Assembly (NCBI GenBank): GCA_037447655.1
Contig: JBBHKE010002007.1
Coordinates: 39,231 to 103,230 of the forward strand
DNA from: Zygnema cylindricum
Lineage: Eukaryota > Streptophyta > Zygnematophyceae > Zygnematales > Zygnemataceae
DNA: 64,000 bases
Direction: 5' to 3'
The translations under genes were made by a program, and so were the position numbers. The notes below the pieces were generated by a model. That model was not told the DNA's origin, did not search any database, and was given only the letters and a program-made list of their open reading frames with translations. Each line of letters opens with the position of its first letter. The first letter of the stretch is position 1. This document shows, piece after piece, positions 1 to 10,619 of this stretch.

Positions 1-239
1 CGATACGAGAATCGCTGCACAAAACTCCATCATCATGGCTTCCTAATAGATGAACCCAAATCATTAATGGGCACCCTAGAGGGTTAGCCGTAACTCCTTG
101 CCATCCTCCATCGACCACAAAATACACGGGCCTTAAGTTGGTAACTTCAAGCCACAACCACTTTGTCGGGAGGCAAATGGGTTTGGACGATTGTGGGATA
201 GGGTGGGGAAGATCACTGACCCGGCCCGGCCGTGGTTAT

Positions 240-1000
240 AGTTAAATGCGGTTGTAAAATCCAAGGAGTTACCTACCAAAATTTTCTAAGTCCTGATTCC
301 CTTTAATAACTTCTATCTACTGAAGTACGGACCAATCAGATTACTGTACCGTACCAAAAAGTACTACTGCCGGTGTACCTTTTGTACGACATATGTAGGA
401 CAAGGCAATTAAGTGGACGCGTGTCCGTTTATACTCTTCCGTACGTTCCTCGAAATTCCCATGACCGAATGCCATCTCTCCACGTCGCTCCAGGTCATGC
501 CACGTCACAAAACGCCAAAATTACCATTCCGGAATCTCGGCAAAGATGTATGATGTTGGATAAGAACCGACATTAAATGTTGTCCGTCGAAAGAAATGTC
601 AGATTCATTTGTTTCGTGCGGGATCTAGTCCGCACTTAATTTAACCTGTTCTATGATGTTCATTTACATTTTCGTTAATCGGATTATGGGACGTAACATG
701 CTTTATACATGAGTCACACCCTATATACTCTAGCGAACATCTACGACAGACTGGTTAGAGCGGATGGCTACGCCACGCTCTACCGGTCGGAGGTTCGAGT
801 CTTGATGGACTCAACCTTTTTGTAGAGTGACTTAAGGTCACTCTCTAACCACGTCTATGTTTGGGACCATGGCTCCATCACTCTCTCTCTCTTTGGTGAC
901 TACAACAAGTATGGGGGTAAGAGAGAAGAGATGAAGACAAGTTGCCTACATGTTCATTTTCCGCTAATATATTAAGACCTAGAAAATAATAAAAAACTAT
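240..1000 (-). mobile_element. Copia-like LTR fragment, inverted
   Basis: This stretch reads as a reverse-oriented copy of the LTR family seen best at 54314-55470. Positions 268-410 align by eye with 58929-59075: both share the ctatctactgaagta segment and the GTAC-rich block after it. Positions 480-545 match the region with a CACGT core and 'cgccaaaat'. The terminal 'cctagaaaata' near 975 is the inverted LTR start. The copy is heavily diverged. A tRNA-like A-box/B-box segment lies at 748-815 (see findings). Confidence 0.55.
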
Positions 1001-1320
1001 TTATTTCAATAGATCTTAGTCTATAGGAAAATGCCTACGGCTACAGGTAATTTGACTAACGGTAGTTACCAAAATCAAATCGTGGGTTCTTCAAATCCCT
1101 TATGGTAAATCTACCTAGATTCTGTTACCTGTCTCTCTAGGTAGCTTAGGCAGCCATGACTCTAGCTCCCTCTCTAGCCTATAGTGACTACGACAAGTGT
1201 GGGGGTTAGCGAGAGGAGTATGAGACAGAATGCCTCAGCTTCTTTACTATTTCACCCTAAAAAAATATCCTAATGAAAACATTATTATCTACACAATATA
1301 GACCTAGAAAATACACATAT
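1001..1320 (-). mobile_element. second inverted LTR fragment
   Basis: This is another reverse-oriented piece of the same LTR family, covering only its first third. Positions 1130-1215 carry the block ending 'gactacgacaagtgtggggg', shared with 59560-59635 (same orientation) and in reverse complement with 57590-57650. The end 'gacctagaaaatacac' near 1308 is the inverted LTR terminus. It abuts a direct-orientation LTR fragment, the same arrangement as at 59714. Confidence 0.5.
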
Positions 1321-1324
1321 TTCA

Positions 1325-1926
1325 GTAAATTGTGGCAACATCATTCGAGTTTACGAAATATCCGGAGCGGAAGACAACAATTCCGAATGTGACAAATGTC
1401 GCATTATGGCGATGTCGTAGATGGACCGTACAGAAAGTACTCCGGCACCTGTACTTTCTTCTACGGCAATGCTTCTGATTTTTGCGTACCTCAATACTAG
1501 GGGGCTAAGAGAGGGGTTTTATGAGTTATAATATTTCTGGTAGGTAGCCGCCTCTCCCATAGAGCATCTTGTATAAAAGGCAAACTTTGGCCAGCCATAA
1601 CTATTAACTCGGTTGACCATTTTCAGTGATTCTTTTTGATGCGGACTCAAGGGAGTCTAGGCTACATAGAAGTTAAGTCCGTCAGAGTTTTTGCTTGCCA
1701 GGGTGGTTGCATTTATTAGGGAAGGTCAAAGTGGGTAAATGTGTCCAAATTCTCATATTCTAACTTTGCATTTTGTGGGGAACTAAGCACATAAAAAGTC
1801 TTCTTTTACAAGGGTAAATATGTATTGGGGTTTTGACTATCACAGTGTCAGTTATTTGGGTTTAAATCAACTTGAAGTTGGCACTATCTAGATAAGCTTT
1901 TTGTGAGATGCCTACTCTGTGGACCA
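1325..1926 (+). mobile_element. 5' LTR fragment and leader of Copia-like element C1
   Basis: This matches 4487-5125 and 54880-55470 nearly end to end. It begins at 'ggcaacatca' and so lacks roughly the first 500 bp of the LTR. A TATA box (TATAAAA, 1572-1578) sits at the same place as in the other LTR copies. The leader runs into the gag start at 1927. No clear primer-binding site was recognised, so the LTR/leader boundary is not fixed. Confidence 0.6.
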
Positions 1927-3230
1927 ATGGAGGTCTTAGAGTTTCAGGTTATGGGCCCACCATCGAGGGTGCCTATGTTTGATGGAACAGACTTCACTTA
2001 TAGGGAGTTTACGATGGAGGGATTGTTTTTCGAAAAGGACTTATTGGGAATTGTTTGGGGACAAGTGAGGTGTCAGCCACCGGGCTTTGGTGGAACTCAC
2101 TACGGAGATTCATTTGGGGCCTCCATGAAACCCAACCAGATTTCAGATGCAACAAAAAAATGAAGGGAAAATCATTGCCATGGAAAGGGGAAAAGGGAAG
2201 AAATGAAAAGGAACACCTATGGTGAGGGGAGCTACGCTCTCGACTACGGTCCCACTTGTAGGGGATATAACTAAAATTGAAGAAACTGTCAATAAAATTT
2301 GGGAGTATAAGAAAACTATAGCAAAACATCACATACTTAGAAATGTGTGTAAGTCCATAGCTGTCACTCTTTTAAATCTAACCAAGTCTTCAGAAATCTA
2401 GGAAACACTAAGATAGATTTATAAGAGTGAGACAATAAAGAGGCAGCAGCAAGTAAAACAAGAAATAGAGGCCTATAATTATAAAGGTGGTAGCATGATA
2501 GAGTGTTGCAATTATATTGTTGCGTTTTTTGTTCAGCTTTCCAGTGCGGGATATGTAGAATCTGAGGAGAGAAATATTAACACACTAATCATAAAACTCC
2601 CAGATGAGTACGAAAACATCATTAATCGTATCCAGGAATTGGATGTCTCCTCATAGACTAAGAGAATTACCATATGGATAATTATTGTGAGGGAAAGCAC
2701 TTTGGAGCTTTGTAGGGGAAGTGACAAGGTGAATGCACTAAGAGCTGGTGGTGACTGGCGGAAGCTTGACGAGAGGAACGGCGGTGACGAGCGGAAGCGT
2801 GATGAGAGGAATGACGATGACAAGCGGAAGCGTGAGGAAGAATGACAAAGATAAACCTTATCGGAACTTCGGTGGAAAGAGAGGGAGAGGAAAAGAAAGG
2901 GGAGCTTTGAAAAAAAGGGTTTACTTCTTTTGTAGGGAACCGGGTCACTATATGGAGGAGTGCAATTGGTTGGAAAAAATTAGAAGTTGGAATGTGAATG
3001 AGGAGGAAGAAGGGGAAGAGGAGAAAGAGGATGAAGAAATTTTGGAGCTTCTTCACATCGGTGGTATGGGGAAGAGAGAAAAGCACCCAAAAAATCCACG
3101 AAAGGAACAGTGTGCTTTTGGAGGCATAAGAGAAGCAAAGGGAAAGGAGGTACTTGAGGGAGTTAGACATGATGAGTTTGTTAAGGAGTGTAGAAAATAT
3201 GACTTAGAAATGAGAAATTCAGATCTATAA
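1927..3230 (+). pseudogene. gag pseudogene of Copia-like element C1
   Basis: This is a decayed copy of the gag at 55471-56538. It starts MEVLEFQVMGPPSRVPMFDG and keeps the same order of blocks: an FDGTDF box, a helical capsid-like part (2260-2650), a 'VRESTLEL' box, a basic repeat region (WRKLDERNGG-like, 2755-2860) and a CCHC zinc knuckle (C-FF-C-REPG-H-YMEE-C, about 2925-2965). The frame is broken by a stop at 2161 and by further stops and shifts (for example 2399 and 2655). Gag would form the retrotransposon particle and bind its RNA. This copy cannot make a full protein. The gag type, with a single CCHC knuckle, suggests Copia. Confidence 0.75.
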
Positions 3231-3870
3231 TCTATATTTGAAAAAGGGGAAAAATAAAAATAATGACGATAATTTTATACATATTTTGGAAACAAAAAAC
3301 TTGTCGGAAAAGGAAACTTCAACGGATTCCGAGGAAAAGGGAGAAGTAAACCTAGAGGGGGTTTTAAAGGATAGCGGATAAGAGGAATATTTAATGAGAG
3401 GCTTAGGGGAGGAGAAATAATTATTGGGAATAAAATTAGAAAGTGATAGTGGCAAGAATTCCATAGGAGAGAGTGATGAAAGTTCAGAAAATGGGGTGAG
3501 TATCATGGATAAAAATATGAGTACGGAAGACGTAAATCTTATGAGGAACGTAGTGGGGACACTTTTTTTTTGGGAAAATTTGGGGTGTAATTGCTTTGAC
3601 GTGACTAACGGGTGTGATGCCATTTGAAGGTGTGCTTGTTAAAGGGATAACATCTGGGTGTGTGTTGCAGATTGGAGATGGGGCTGGCTATTTGAATTGC
3701 AAGAGGGAAATTGGATTTAGTGTGGACGGAAAAGAGATGAGGTGGATAAAATCTTTGATCGGGTTTATGAAAAGTGGGATGCTAAATACAATGTGTGATG
3801 CAATTATTATTTCGTTTCATCTAATGCAATGTTTTGAATTCAAGAGTATTTTCTTAAAATTTTATGAAAG
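3231..3870 (+). pseudogene. second conserved ORF region of element C1 (unknown function)
   Basis: Downstream of gag, where pol would be expected, this decayed region matches 56575-57366 of element C2. It holds an acidic, Lys/Glu/Ser-rich linker (3300-3550) and a conserved core around 'LQIGDGAG' and 'MRWIKSL' (3660-3800). No reverse transcriptase, integrase or protease motif is visible. I do not recognise the domain. Confidence 0.5.
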
Positions 3871-3963
3871 GGAAAAGAAAAGAAAAAAATGGGGGGGAGG
3901 AGGGGGTGTTTGTTTATTTGTTTGTGGGATTTGTAAGGAAAATAGACTAGAAAATAAATGGAG

Positions 3964-5140
3964 TGTTAATTTTGGAGTATTTTCTAGGTCTTTATTAAGA
4001 TAGAAAAAAGGTAGAGGCAGTCTGCCTCTGGCTCCTTTCTCCAAGCCCCCACACATGTTGTAGTCACTGAAGGCTGGATATTGAGCTAGAGTCATGGCTG
4101 CCTGAGCTCTCCAAAGAGACAAGAGTAGATAATGATATGTTTACCGAAATGGTATTTGACGGACCCAGGATTTGATCTTGGTATTATCTTTCCATCAAAC
4201 GAACCTTAGCCGATAGTTGTGTCCGTTAACCCTAAGACCAATGCTACGATGTATGGGGTTTGATAAATATTTATGTAGTTACTTGTAGGGTTTTCCATTT
4301 AAATGGATTACGGTATATAGGGCATAAAAACAGCTGTACTTTAAGTACCGAACGAAACAAATACTACAAACATTTGTTCGACGGTCCGTATTAAAATCCG
4401 ATTCAATCGGACGATCGTGGTTAGCGTTGCCTTCGCGGAGTGAACAATTTGGCGGTTTGCGGACGCTGCCACTCTTGTTGACACGTGGCAACATCATACG
4501 GGTTTGCGAAATCTTCGGAGCGCAAGACAACAAATCCGGATGCGATAAATGTTGCATTATGGCGATGTGGTACATGGACCGTACAGAAGTACTCCGACAC
4601 TTGTACTTTCTTGTACGGTACAGTCTTTTGATTTGTCCGTACCTCAATACTAGGGGGCTTAGAGAGGGGTTTTATGACTTAGAATATTTTTGGTAGGTAG
4701 CCGCCTCTCCCATAGAGCATCTTGTATAAAAGGCAAACTTTGGCCAGCCATAACTATATGCTCCGTTGACCATTTTGAGTAATTATTTTTGTTCCACACT
4801 TAGGGGAGTCCATGCTACACAAAAGTGTAGTCAGTTAGATTTTTTTCCCACCAGGGTGGCTGAATTTATTAGGGAAAGTCAAAGTAGGCGAATGTGTCCA
4901 AATTCTCATATTCTAACTTTGCATAGTGGGGGAACTAAACACACAAAAATTCATCTTTCACAGGGGTGAATCTGTATTGGGGTTTTGACTGTCAAGGTGT
5001 CAGTTCGGTTTAAATCAACTTGAAGTCGCCACTATCTAGAAAAACTTATTTCGGTTTAAAACAACTTGAAGTCGCCACTATCTAGAAAAGCTTCTTGTGA
5101 GCTGCCACTCTGATGACCAATGGAGGTCTCAAAGTTTTTG
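3964..5140 (+). mobile_element. 3' LTR of element C1, continuing into leader and gag start
   Basis: The LTR begins TGTTAATTTT directly after a purine-rich polypurine-tract-like stretch (3951-3963), as in C2 at 57501. Inside it are a CACGTG G-box (about 4481-4486), a GTAC-rich block (4570-4650) and a TATA box (TATAAAA, 4725-4731). The similarity does not stop at an LTR end. It continues through the leader to the gag start ('caatggaggtctcaaagttt', about 5114-5133), so this looks like an LTR shared by two tandem copies, the second truncated near 5140. A short segment near 5000-5090 ('cggtttaaa...ctatctagaaaa') is duplicated. Confidence 0.7.
4725..4731 (+). promoter_or_regulatory. LTR TATA box
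   Basis: TATAAAA in the context 'cttgtataaaaggc' is conserved in five LTR copies (1572, 4725, 55115, 60031 and minus-strand 58893). It is the likely core promoter of the retroelement family. Confidence 0.6.
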
Positions 5141-5142
5141 GG

Positions 5143-5350
5143 TTCCCTTGTTGCTTTGCTTTCCTCCTTCGAATTTCGATCTTGGTATTGAAGACATCAT
5201 GGCGTTTCTTTTAGGAAACTCTAGGTTGTTCAAGGTGAGACAGTTTTGTTAGCTTACTCTTTGTCTCTCTTTGGTTCGCTTCCTACTTTGCTTTCCTCCT
5301 TCTAATTCCAATCTTGGTATTGAAGGCATCCTCATGTTCCTTTTAGGTAG
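5143..5350. repeat. two-copy local duplication
   Basis: The segments at 5143-5220 and about 5271-5347 are near-copies, sharing 'gctttgctttcctccttc' and a following 'cttggtattgaag' block. They lie at the broken 3' end of the minus-strand Copia pol relic. Confidence 0.55.
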
Positions 5351-6965
5351 CTCTTTGTCTCCCATCATTTCAAACTCCACTTAATCTTCAAATTCTCCCC
5401 TCTTGTGGGTCTCAGTTTCGGTCTTAAGTGGAGTTTCAAGTTCATTTCCATCTTTCTTTCATCTGTATTACTTGCAAATTCGAGTTTCAAGTACATTTCC
5501 ATCTTTCCTTCCTCTATATTACTTACAAATTCTTCTACTTTGTTTTTTTCTTTCTCACTCATATCAGTTTCAGAGTAAGAATCCATATTAGACATTTTTT
5601 TCTGACTTTAACTTCATTGACATATTTAAATGGACTTATTGACTTCTCTTCATTGATCACCAGAATGTGTTTGAATATAATTATAACTTTATTTTTTAAG
5701 TCAAACACTCTATATCTCTTTGTATCTTCATCATATCCTACGAGATATCCAGGTTTTCCTCTTCTTTCTATTTTCCATTTTGTTCTGTCTATATCTAGGT
5801 TGAAAACCGGACTTCCAAATGCTCTTACACTAGATACATTTGGTTTTGTGCCAGTCCATCATTCATATGGTGTTTTTTCCTTATTTGTTGAAGTCTGAAT
5901 TAAGTTTTTGATGAAGTTTGAGTAATTTTTAGCTTCTGCCCAAAACTGCATACTTATTTTTTTATCACTCAACATACTCCGTGTCATATCACTAAGGGTT
6001 TTATTTTACCTTTCACTTATCCCATTTTGTTCTAGATTATAGGGGACACTTTTGTGGTGGTGAATCCTTTATTTCTTTAAAAACAATTTAAACACATTTG
6101 AGGTGTCCTCCCCTCTATTGTTATTCCTTATTTCTTAATTCACGTTTCATGGAGTTTTTCACTGCATGCTTTCTATTCTTTAAAGCAATCTAAGACTTCA
6201 GATTTAGTTTTTTGAAACTATACATTAGTATATTTAGACCAATCATCAGTGATGGTTAACATATACCTTTGTCCACCATGTGAAGGATATCTAGGTGGTC
6301 CCCGTACATGTGTGTGTACCATCTCTCTTATAAAAGTAGTAGCCTTTAGAAAATAAAGGTTGTGGATTTTTCCTTGTGCACATCCATTACAATCATCTAG
6401 TGTTTCAAAATTCCCAAATTGAATCCCATTCAATTATCCCTTTCTCTCTATTTCTCTTAGTCTATCTAGATGCAAATGTCTGAGTCTTTTATGCCAAATA
6501 ATGATGTCGCTTAGATAGGAATAGAGAACATTTTTCTTTCCAACATAAAGTACAATTGTGAATATCCCTTGACTGCTCTTTTCAGTTATGAAATAAATCT
6601 CATTGTAAAAGCTAGTTGTAAAATATATTTTCCTAGTTTTTGTAACAAAATCTTTATCATCTAAGACATATGTAGATATCATATTTTTGTTAAGCTGAGA
6701 TATGTAGAGAACATTTGAAAGAGTGACAATTGATGCTTTTTCTTTTACTAGTACCTCTAGATCCACGGATCGTACTAGACTTATGGTCACAACTCTACCA
6801 TCTCCATATTCTATTTCAACCATTGGAATCTTTCTCATTTTTGTGAACCACTTCCTATCTTTGCAAAAATGCATAGTGGCTCCAAAATCGATGATCCACC
6901 CATCCTTTGGTGTTTCCCTCATACCTTTAAATGCACAATTATGTATTCGTGGAATTCCGTGGTGT
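5350..6965 (-). pseudogene. Copia pol relic (protease and integrase), minus strand
   Basis: Reading right to left, the order is that of Ty1/Copia polyproteins. A protease-like box 'WIIDFGATMHFC' (about 6900, with DFGA where DSGA is usual) comes first. A GAG-pre-integrase box 'IIWHKRLRHLHLDRL' (about 6480) follows, then an integrase zinc-binding 'CNGCAQGK' (about 6390) and 'ITDDWSKY' (about 6230). Next are 'PYNLEQNGISER' (about 6035) and 'FWAEAKNYSNF', then 'GYDEDTKRYRVF' near 5720. Stops and frameshifts (for example at 6433) break it. Reverse transcriptase and RNase H are absent. It is not clearly the same family as C1/C2. Together with the gag relic at 8640-9350 it may be one decayed minus-strand element. 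Confidence 0.8.
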
Positions 6966-8639
6966 CTCTTGTTGTTTTTAGAAAGCTTTAGTCCTCTTTA
7001 TGCCTCAGCTGTGAGAGAGAGCTGTTCAATACTTAAGCTATTTTTGGTTGAGTTCGGTTCAGTACTTACCGAAATTAGTGTGATAGTGAAGTTGGGAGTT
7101 CACGGTTCATTCACACTTGGGACACGTGTCGTCACTTGGGAGAATGCGTGAGTATGTCCTCCGTGGACGTACGGAAATTCGGCAGGACCACTGGACTTCG
7201 TGAAGTCAATTCTACGGTGCCAAATCCTCTAATCGGACCGCTGACAGCCCCCGTCAACAAATAATGACGAGGCGTGACTAGATCATTATCACTTTACGTT
7301 GTCTGAACTTCGGTGTATATATTTGTGATAGAATGTTAGATGTACGGCTGGAATGCCTCCGTACAGCTTAGTGTATTTTCGGTGTATAAAAGTAGGACTT
7401 AGTGAATTTGATTTTTAGGAACAAATGATATGAAAACTGTACACTCGGTTTTATGTAATTTCATTTCTACATATCTCACATATTTGTGAGCGGAATTGAT
7501 TGAAATTTTTTGTGAGTGTTTTTCTTTATGTTATCTACAGTGTGGCAAATTTTCAGGACGTTTAGAGCCTTTTTATGAAAGTTATAGTCTGTCAAAGTTG
7601 CTGTTTAGTCATCGATATTTGTGGAAGCTTCCTCTCTTGATTTGTTCTACGATGACTACTGCTGCATCTTCTTCATCTTCAGTGCCAGCAATTGTCTCAG
7701 AACAACATATCTCCTTTGTTTCCAATTTTTCATTGAGAAAAAGTTCCTCCAATTCCTCCTCGGATTTTTCTCCTTCTACCACTATTTTTCGTGTATATGT
7801 GTGAAAAAACCTTTCTTCTTGAATTATGTGGACTCCATAGTCCTACATAATTAACATCTTAAAGAAAGCCTTAAGGATAACGCAGACCCAATATGGTTCA
7901 TCAAGGAATATCTGCCACCTAGGTAGGCAAAAACTTTGACCACCCTCACCTTTGTGAGGACAAGACTCCCCTGAGTTGAACGCAAATGAATCTCCAAATT
8001 TTCTCCCTTAATGAATTAGTTATGGTTGTTTAAAAAAAACGGATTTATACACATAGCCTTTGCAAAAAACTCTAAGTCTAAACTACCTACACCAAGAGTC
8101 TGCTCACTAAACCCTTAACCAATTGGAAGACTATAAATTATTGCGAAATATGTACAAAGTTTACTAGCTGTCATATAAACTGTACGGCAGTTGTACGACA
8201 TCCCTAAAAATGGTGTAAAATCCATATCCGACACCATGGATTTGTCTTGTCCTCTTTGGCCAACCTTCGGCAACCTGCCATGTGTCATTTTGTTGTTATT
8301 TTGGCGCAAGCCGCCAAAAAGGCCATTCCGGCCCGTCGGCCCTCACGTGAGCCGTACGCTTTAGAAATGTCATCCGTCCGATTTAGTTGGCGCGCAAAAT
8401 TTTTTGTGCGGCTGTCTTACTCCGTCAGTTTTATGTCAAATGTCATTTCATAGCCCCGCGGACAATTTAGATACTAATCAAACCTTGTATCCGTAAAAGC
8501 TCTTATATGACTTAACGAATAAGTCGTATGTCTATTTGTGTTCCTGTAGGACCCAAGATCAAAACTCGACTGGGTCACCCTTTTTTGGGTGATTCATTCT
8601 ATATTTCTCTCTTCGTAAGCTCTGGTTGCCATGGACAAC
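6966..8639. other. intergenic, no recognisable gene
   Basis: No gene was recognised. Positions 7140-7480 and 8150-8470 are GTAC-rich and resemble LTR-like DNA (for example 'gccaaaaaggccattccggc' near 8312). They do not align convincingly with the C1/C2 LTR. It probably separates two parts of a decayed element. Confidence 0.4.
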
Positions 8640-9350
8640 CATGGCTTCCTCCTGCTACTTCTTCCTTGTGTCTGCCCTATGAATAATTAGTAGGGTAGGA
8701 ATTACCTTTTCGTTATTTTCAACACTTCTTTCCTCCTTCACTTGAGTTCCCTTGCCCATTTTTTATTTTTTATTCTGCGAACTTGGTACTGTCTACCATA
8801 TAATCCACGGCTTCTTACATGGTACTATCTACCATATAATCCCCGGCTTCTTACAGAAATGGGCATACTCCACCTCTTGAAGCTCCTCTCCCATATGTGC
8901 CAATTCTTCCATCTCCTCTTCTTCCTTCGAAGTTCTTGTAGACATTTCTCCCTTTATGTTCATCATACTTCCGCCAGTCAGTCCCATCAGCTAATGCCTC
9001 CAGGCTAAGACTTCCTCTCCTCAACTCAATTATATTTTCCCTAACTAGAATCATATCTATTGTGTCGTTTCGGTTCTAATTCCTGTCTCCTAGATCTTCC
9101 AACCTTTTAATGATGTTTTTATGCTCGGTAGGTTGCTTTATCATTACAGTATTTACATTCTGTCTTCTATTTTGTGCACTTGCTACTGTAACTAGTTCAA
9201 CAAACAAAACCGCAAACAAAACAGCAAGATCATTACAATATTCATTCATACTAATTTGGGCCCTTGAATTTGTTCACCAGTTTGTTACGGAAGCTTTATT
9301 GGACGACCTTTCCCATTGTGAGGACCTTCATAAAATAATTGATTCCTAAG
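8640..9350 (-). pseudogene. Copia-like gag relic, minus strand
   Basis: The minus strand carries diverged matches to the C2 gag in the right order. 'NEYCNDLAVLF' (about 9230) corresponds to C2 'IEFCNDIVALY'. 'NRRQNVNTVMIKQPTEHKNI' (about 9130) corresponds to its 'SKINTLLMKLPDEYENI' box. 'MILVRENIIELRRGS' (about 9040) corresponds to 'IILVRESTLELRMGR'. 'GTDWRKYDEHKG' corresponds to 'SGDWRKRDERNGG'. The zinc-knuckle region near 8800-8850 is broken and locally duplicated ('ccatataatcc' twice, about 34 bp apart). Stops interrupt it throughout. Confidence 0.65.
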
Positions 9351-10227
9351 TGGCTTTCGCTATTTTAACTCGTTGTTTTGCGCAACGTCTCTTGTACTTA
9401 GTGCACACTCTATCCCCAAGTTCTTCTTTCTTTTCCTCGTCGCCAATCTATTTTACCCATCTCCTTTGGGGGTCTTGGTGTGTGTCGTACAACGACCATA
9501 GCACCGATCGCTTACTTGGGTAGTTGGGCTCTAGTGGCATCTATCATTAGTTCGAGGTTTGTGGTGGACGATAATCCTTTCTTGGCCCATGCGATCTCTA
9601 CTGTTGACAAAGGATCATTCTCATTTCTGCAATTGTTATTGTCTACTCGTTTGCTTTTGCCAGGCGGGTCCTGAGATATTGTTCCTCTATTCTCTTCCCT
9701 CCTCACCTGCAGTCATTCCCGGGTGCAAGAACATATCACCGATAAGGTTGCCGCCGCTGACTTCAACAACCTACTTGAGGCGCTACCTACTTCAGGCCCT
9801 CCCAACGGCTGACGCACGGGCTCGACTTCGTCTTTCTAAAGAACGCGATTACGCTCATCGGAACTCCATACAGTTTGCTTTAGAGATATTTGGGAACTTG
9901 GACTCGTCGTACGACAACTTCATCTGTTGTTAGAGGCTTCAGGACTTGGCAACCCTCATTTTACTCTCATGTCAGCCTTTTACCACCATCATATCTTTGT
10001 TGCCCTTCAACAATCCCAAGTATCGACCCTTATCCGACAAAGCACGGTGGTGAACGATGGCCGAGGCGTGAGAGATTTACCTCCCCGCAACTTGGTGCAC
10101 ATTGATGATATTTGTTCCTCAGACATTTAGTGTAGACTTGTTTTAGGCTTTTGGCCGACGAACCTTTTTGTCATCTAGAGCCTTTGTATAGTGTAATTTT
10201 AAGTGTTGTTGTAGTTTAACTTTTGAG
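9351..10227. other. intergenic, short open frames only
   Basis: Several short open frames (for example 9559-9933) show no recognisable motif. It may be decayed transposon DNA. Confidence 0.3.
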
Positions 10228-10612
10228 TGAGGTTCCATTAGGGATAAAACGTCGTTGTTTACTGAAAGTCGTACTGTTTCTTACAGTGCCGTACCAAAAA
10301 AAAAATTGTCAAAAAAACAAGGCTATTGAATGAAGAATTTCATTCTCCACTTTTATGGGCGTAAACGTGGACCGTCGGATGCATAATCGGATACGTCATC
10401 GTCTAATACATTTAGTTCGCAACAAGTGACCCGGAGTAGGTCAATTCTCAGCGCCTGAACGAATAGCATCGTGCCTCGTGGAAAAGTGCACAGATATCCA
10501 TGACGACCGCGCGACCAGGTGGGTACACGTCACATATGACATGTGCATTCCGCCGGGGAGGATGCGAGGCCACCGAAAGCCGTAAGAAAATATTCGACGG
10601 AGGATATTGTTT
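10228..10612 (+). repeat. dispersed repeat, copy 1 of 2
   Basis: This aligns along its whole length with 49155-49550 in the same orientation. Shared landmarks are 'ggttccattaggga', 'gtggaccgtcggatgcataa', 'gcaacaagtgac', 'gaccgcgcgaccaggtgggt' and 'cgccggggaggatgcgaggc'. Identity looks to be about 85% by eye. It is more GC-rich than its surroundings. No open frame, TIR or LTR ends are evident, so its class is unknown. Confidence 0.75.
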
Positions 10613-10619
10613 TTGGTTA

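Noticed and set aside
740-820. Possible genuine tRNA gene
   Set aside because: A-box- and B-box-like words are present, but the acceptor and T stems do not pair well. It sits at the tRNA-like position of an LTR fragment.
9559-10130. Overlapping open frames on the + strand
   Set aside because: No motif, no consistent frame and no splice signals that build a recognisable protein.
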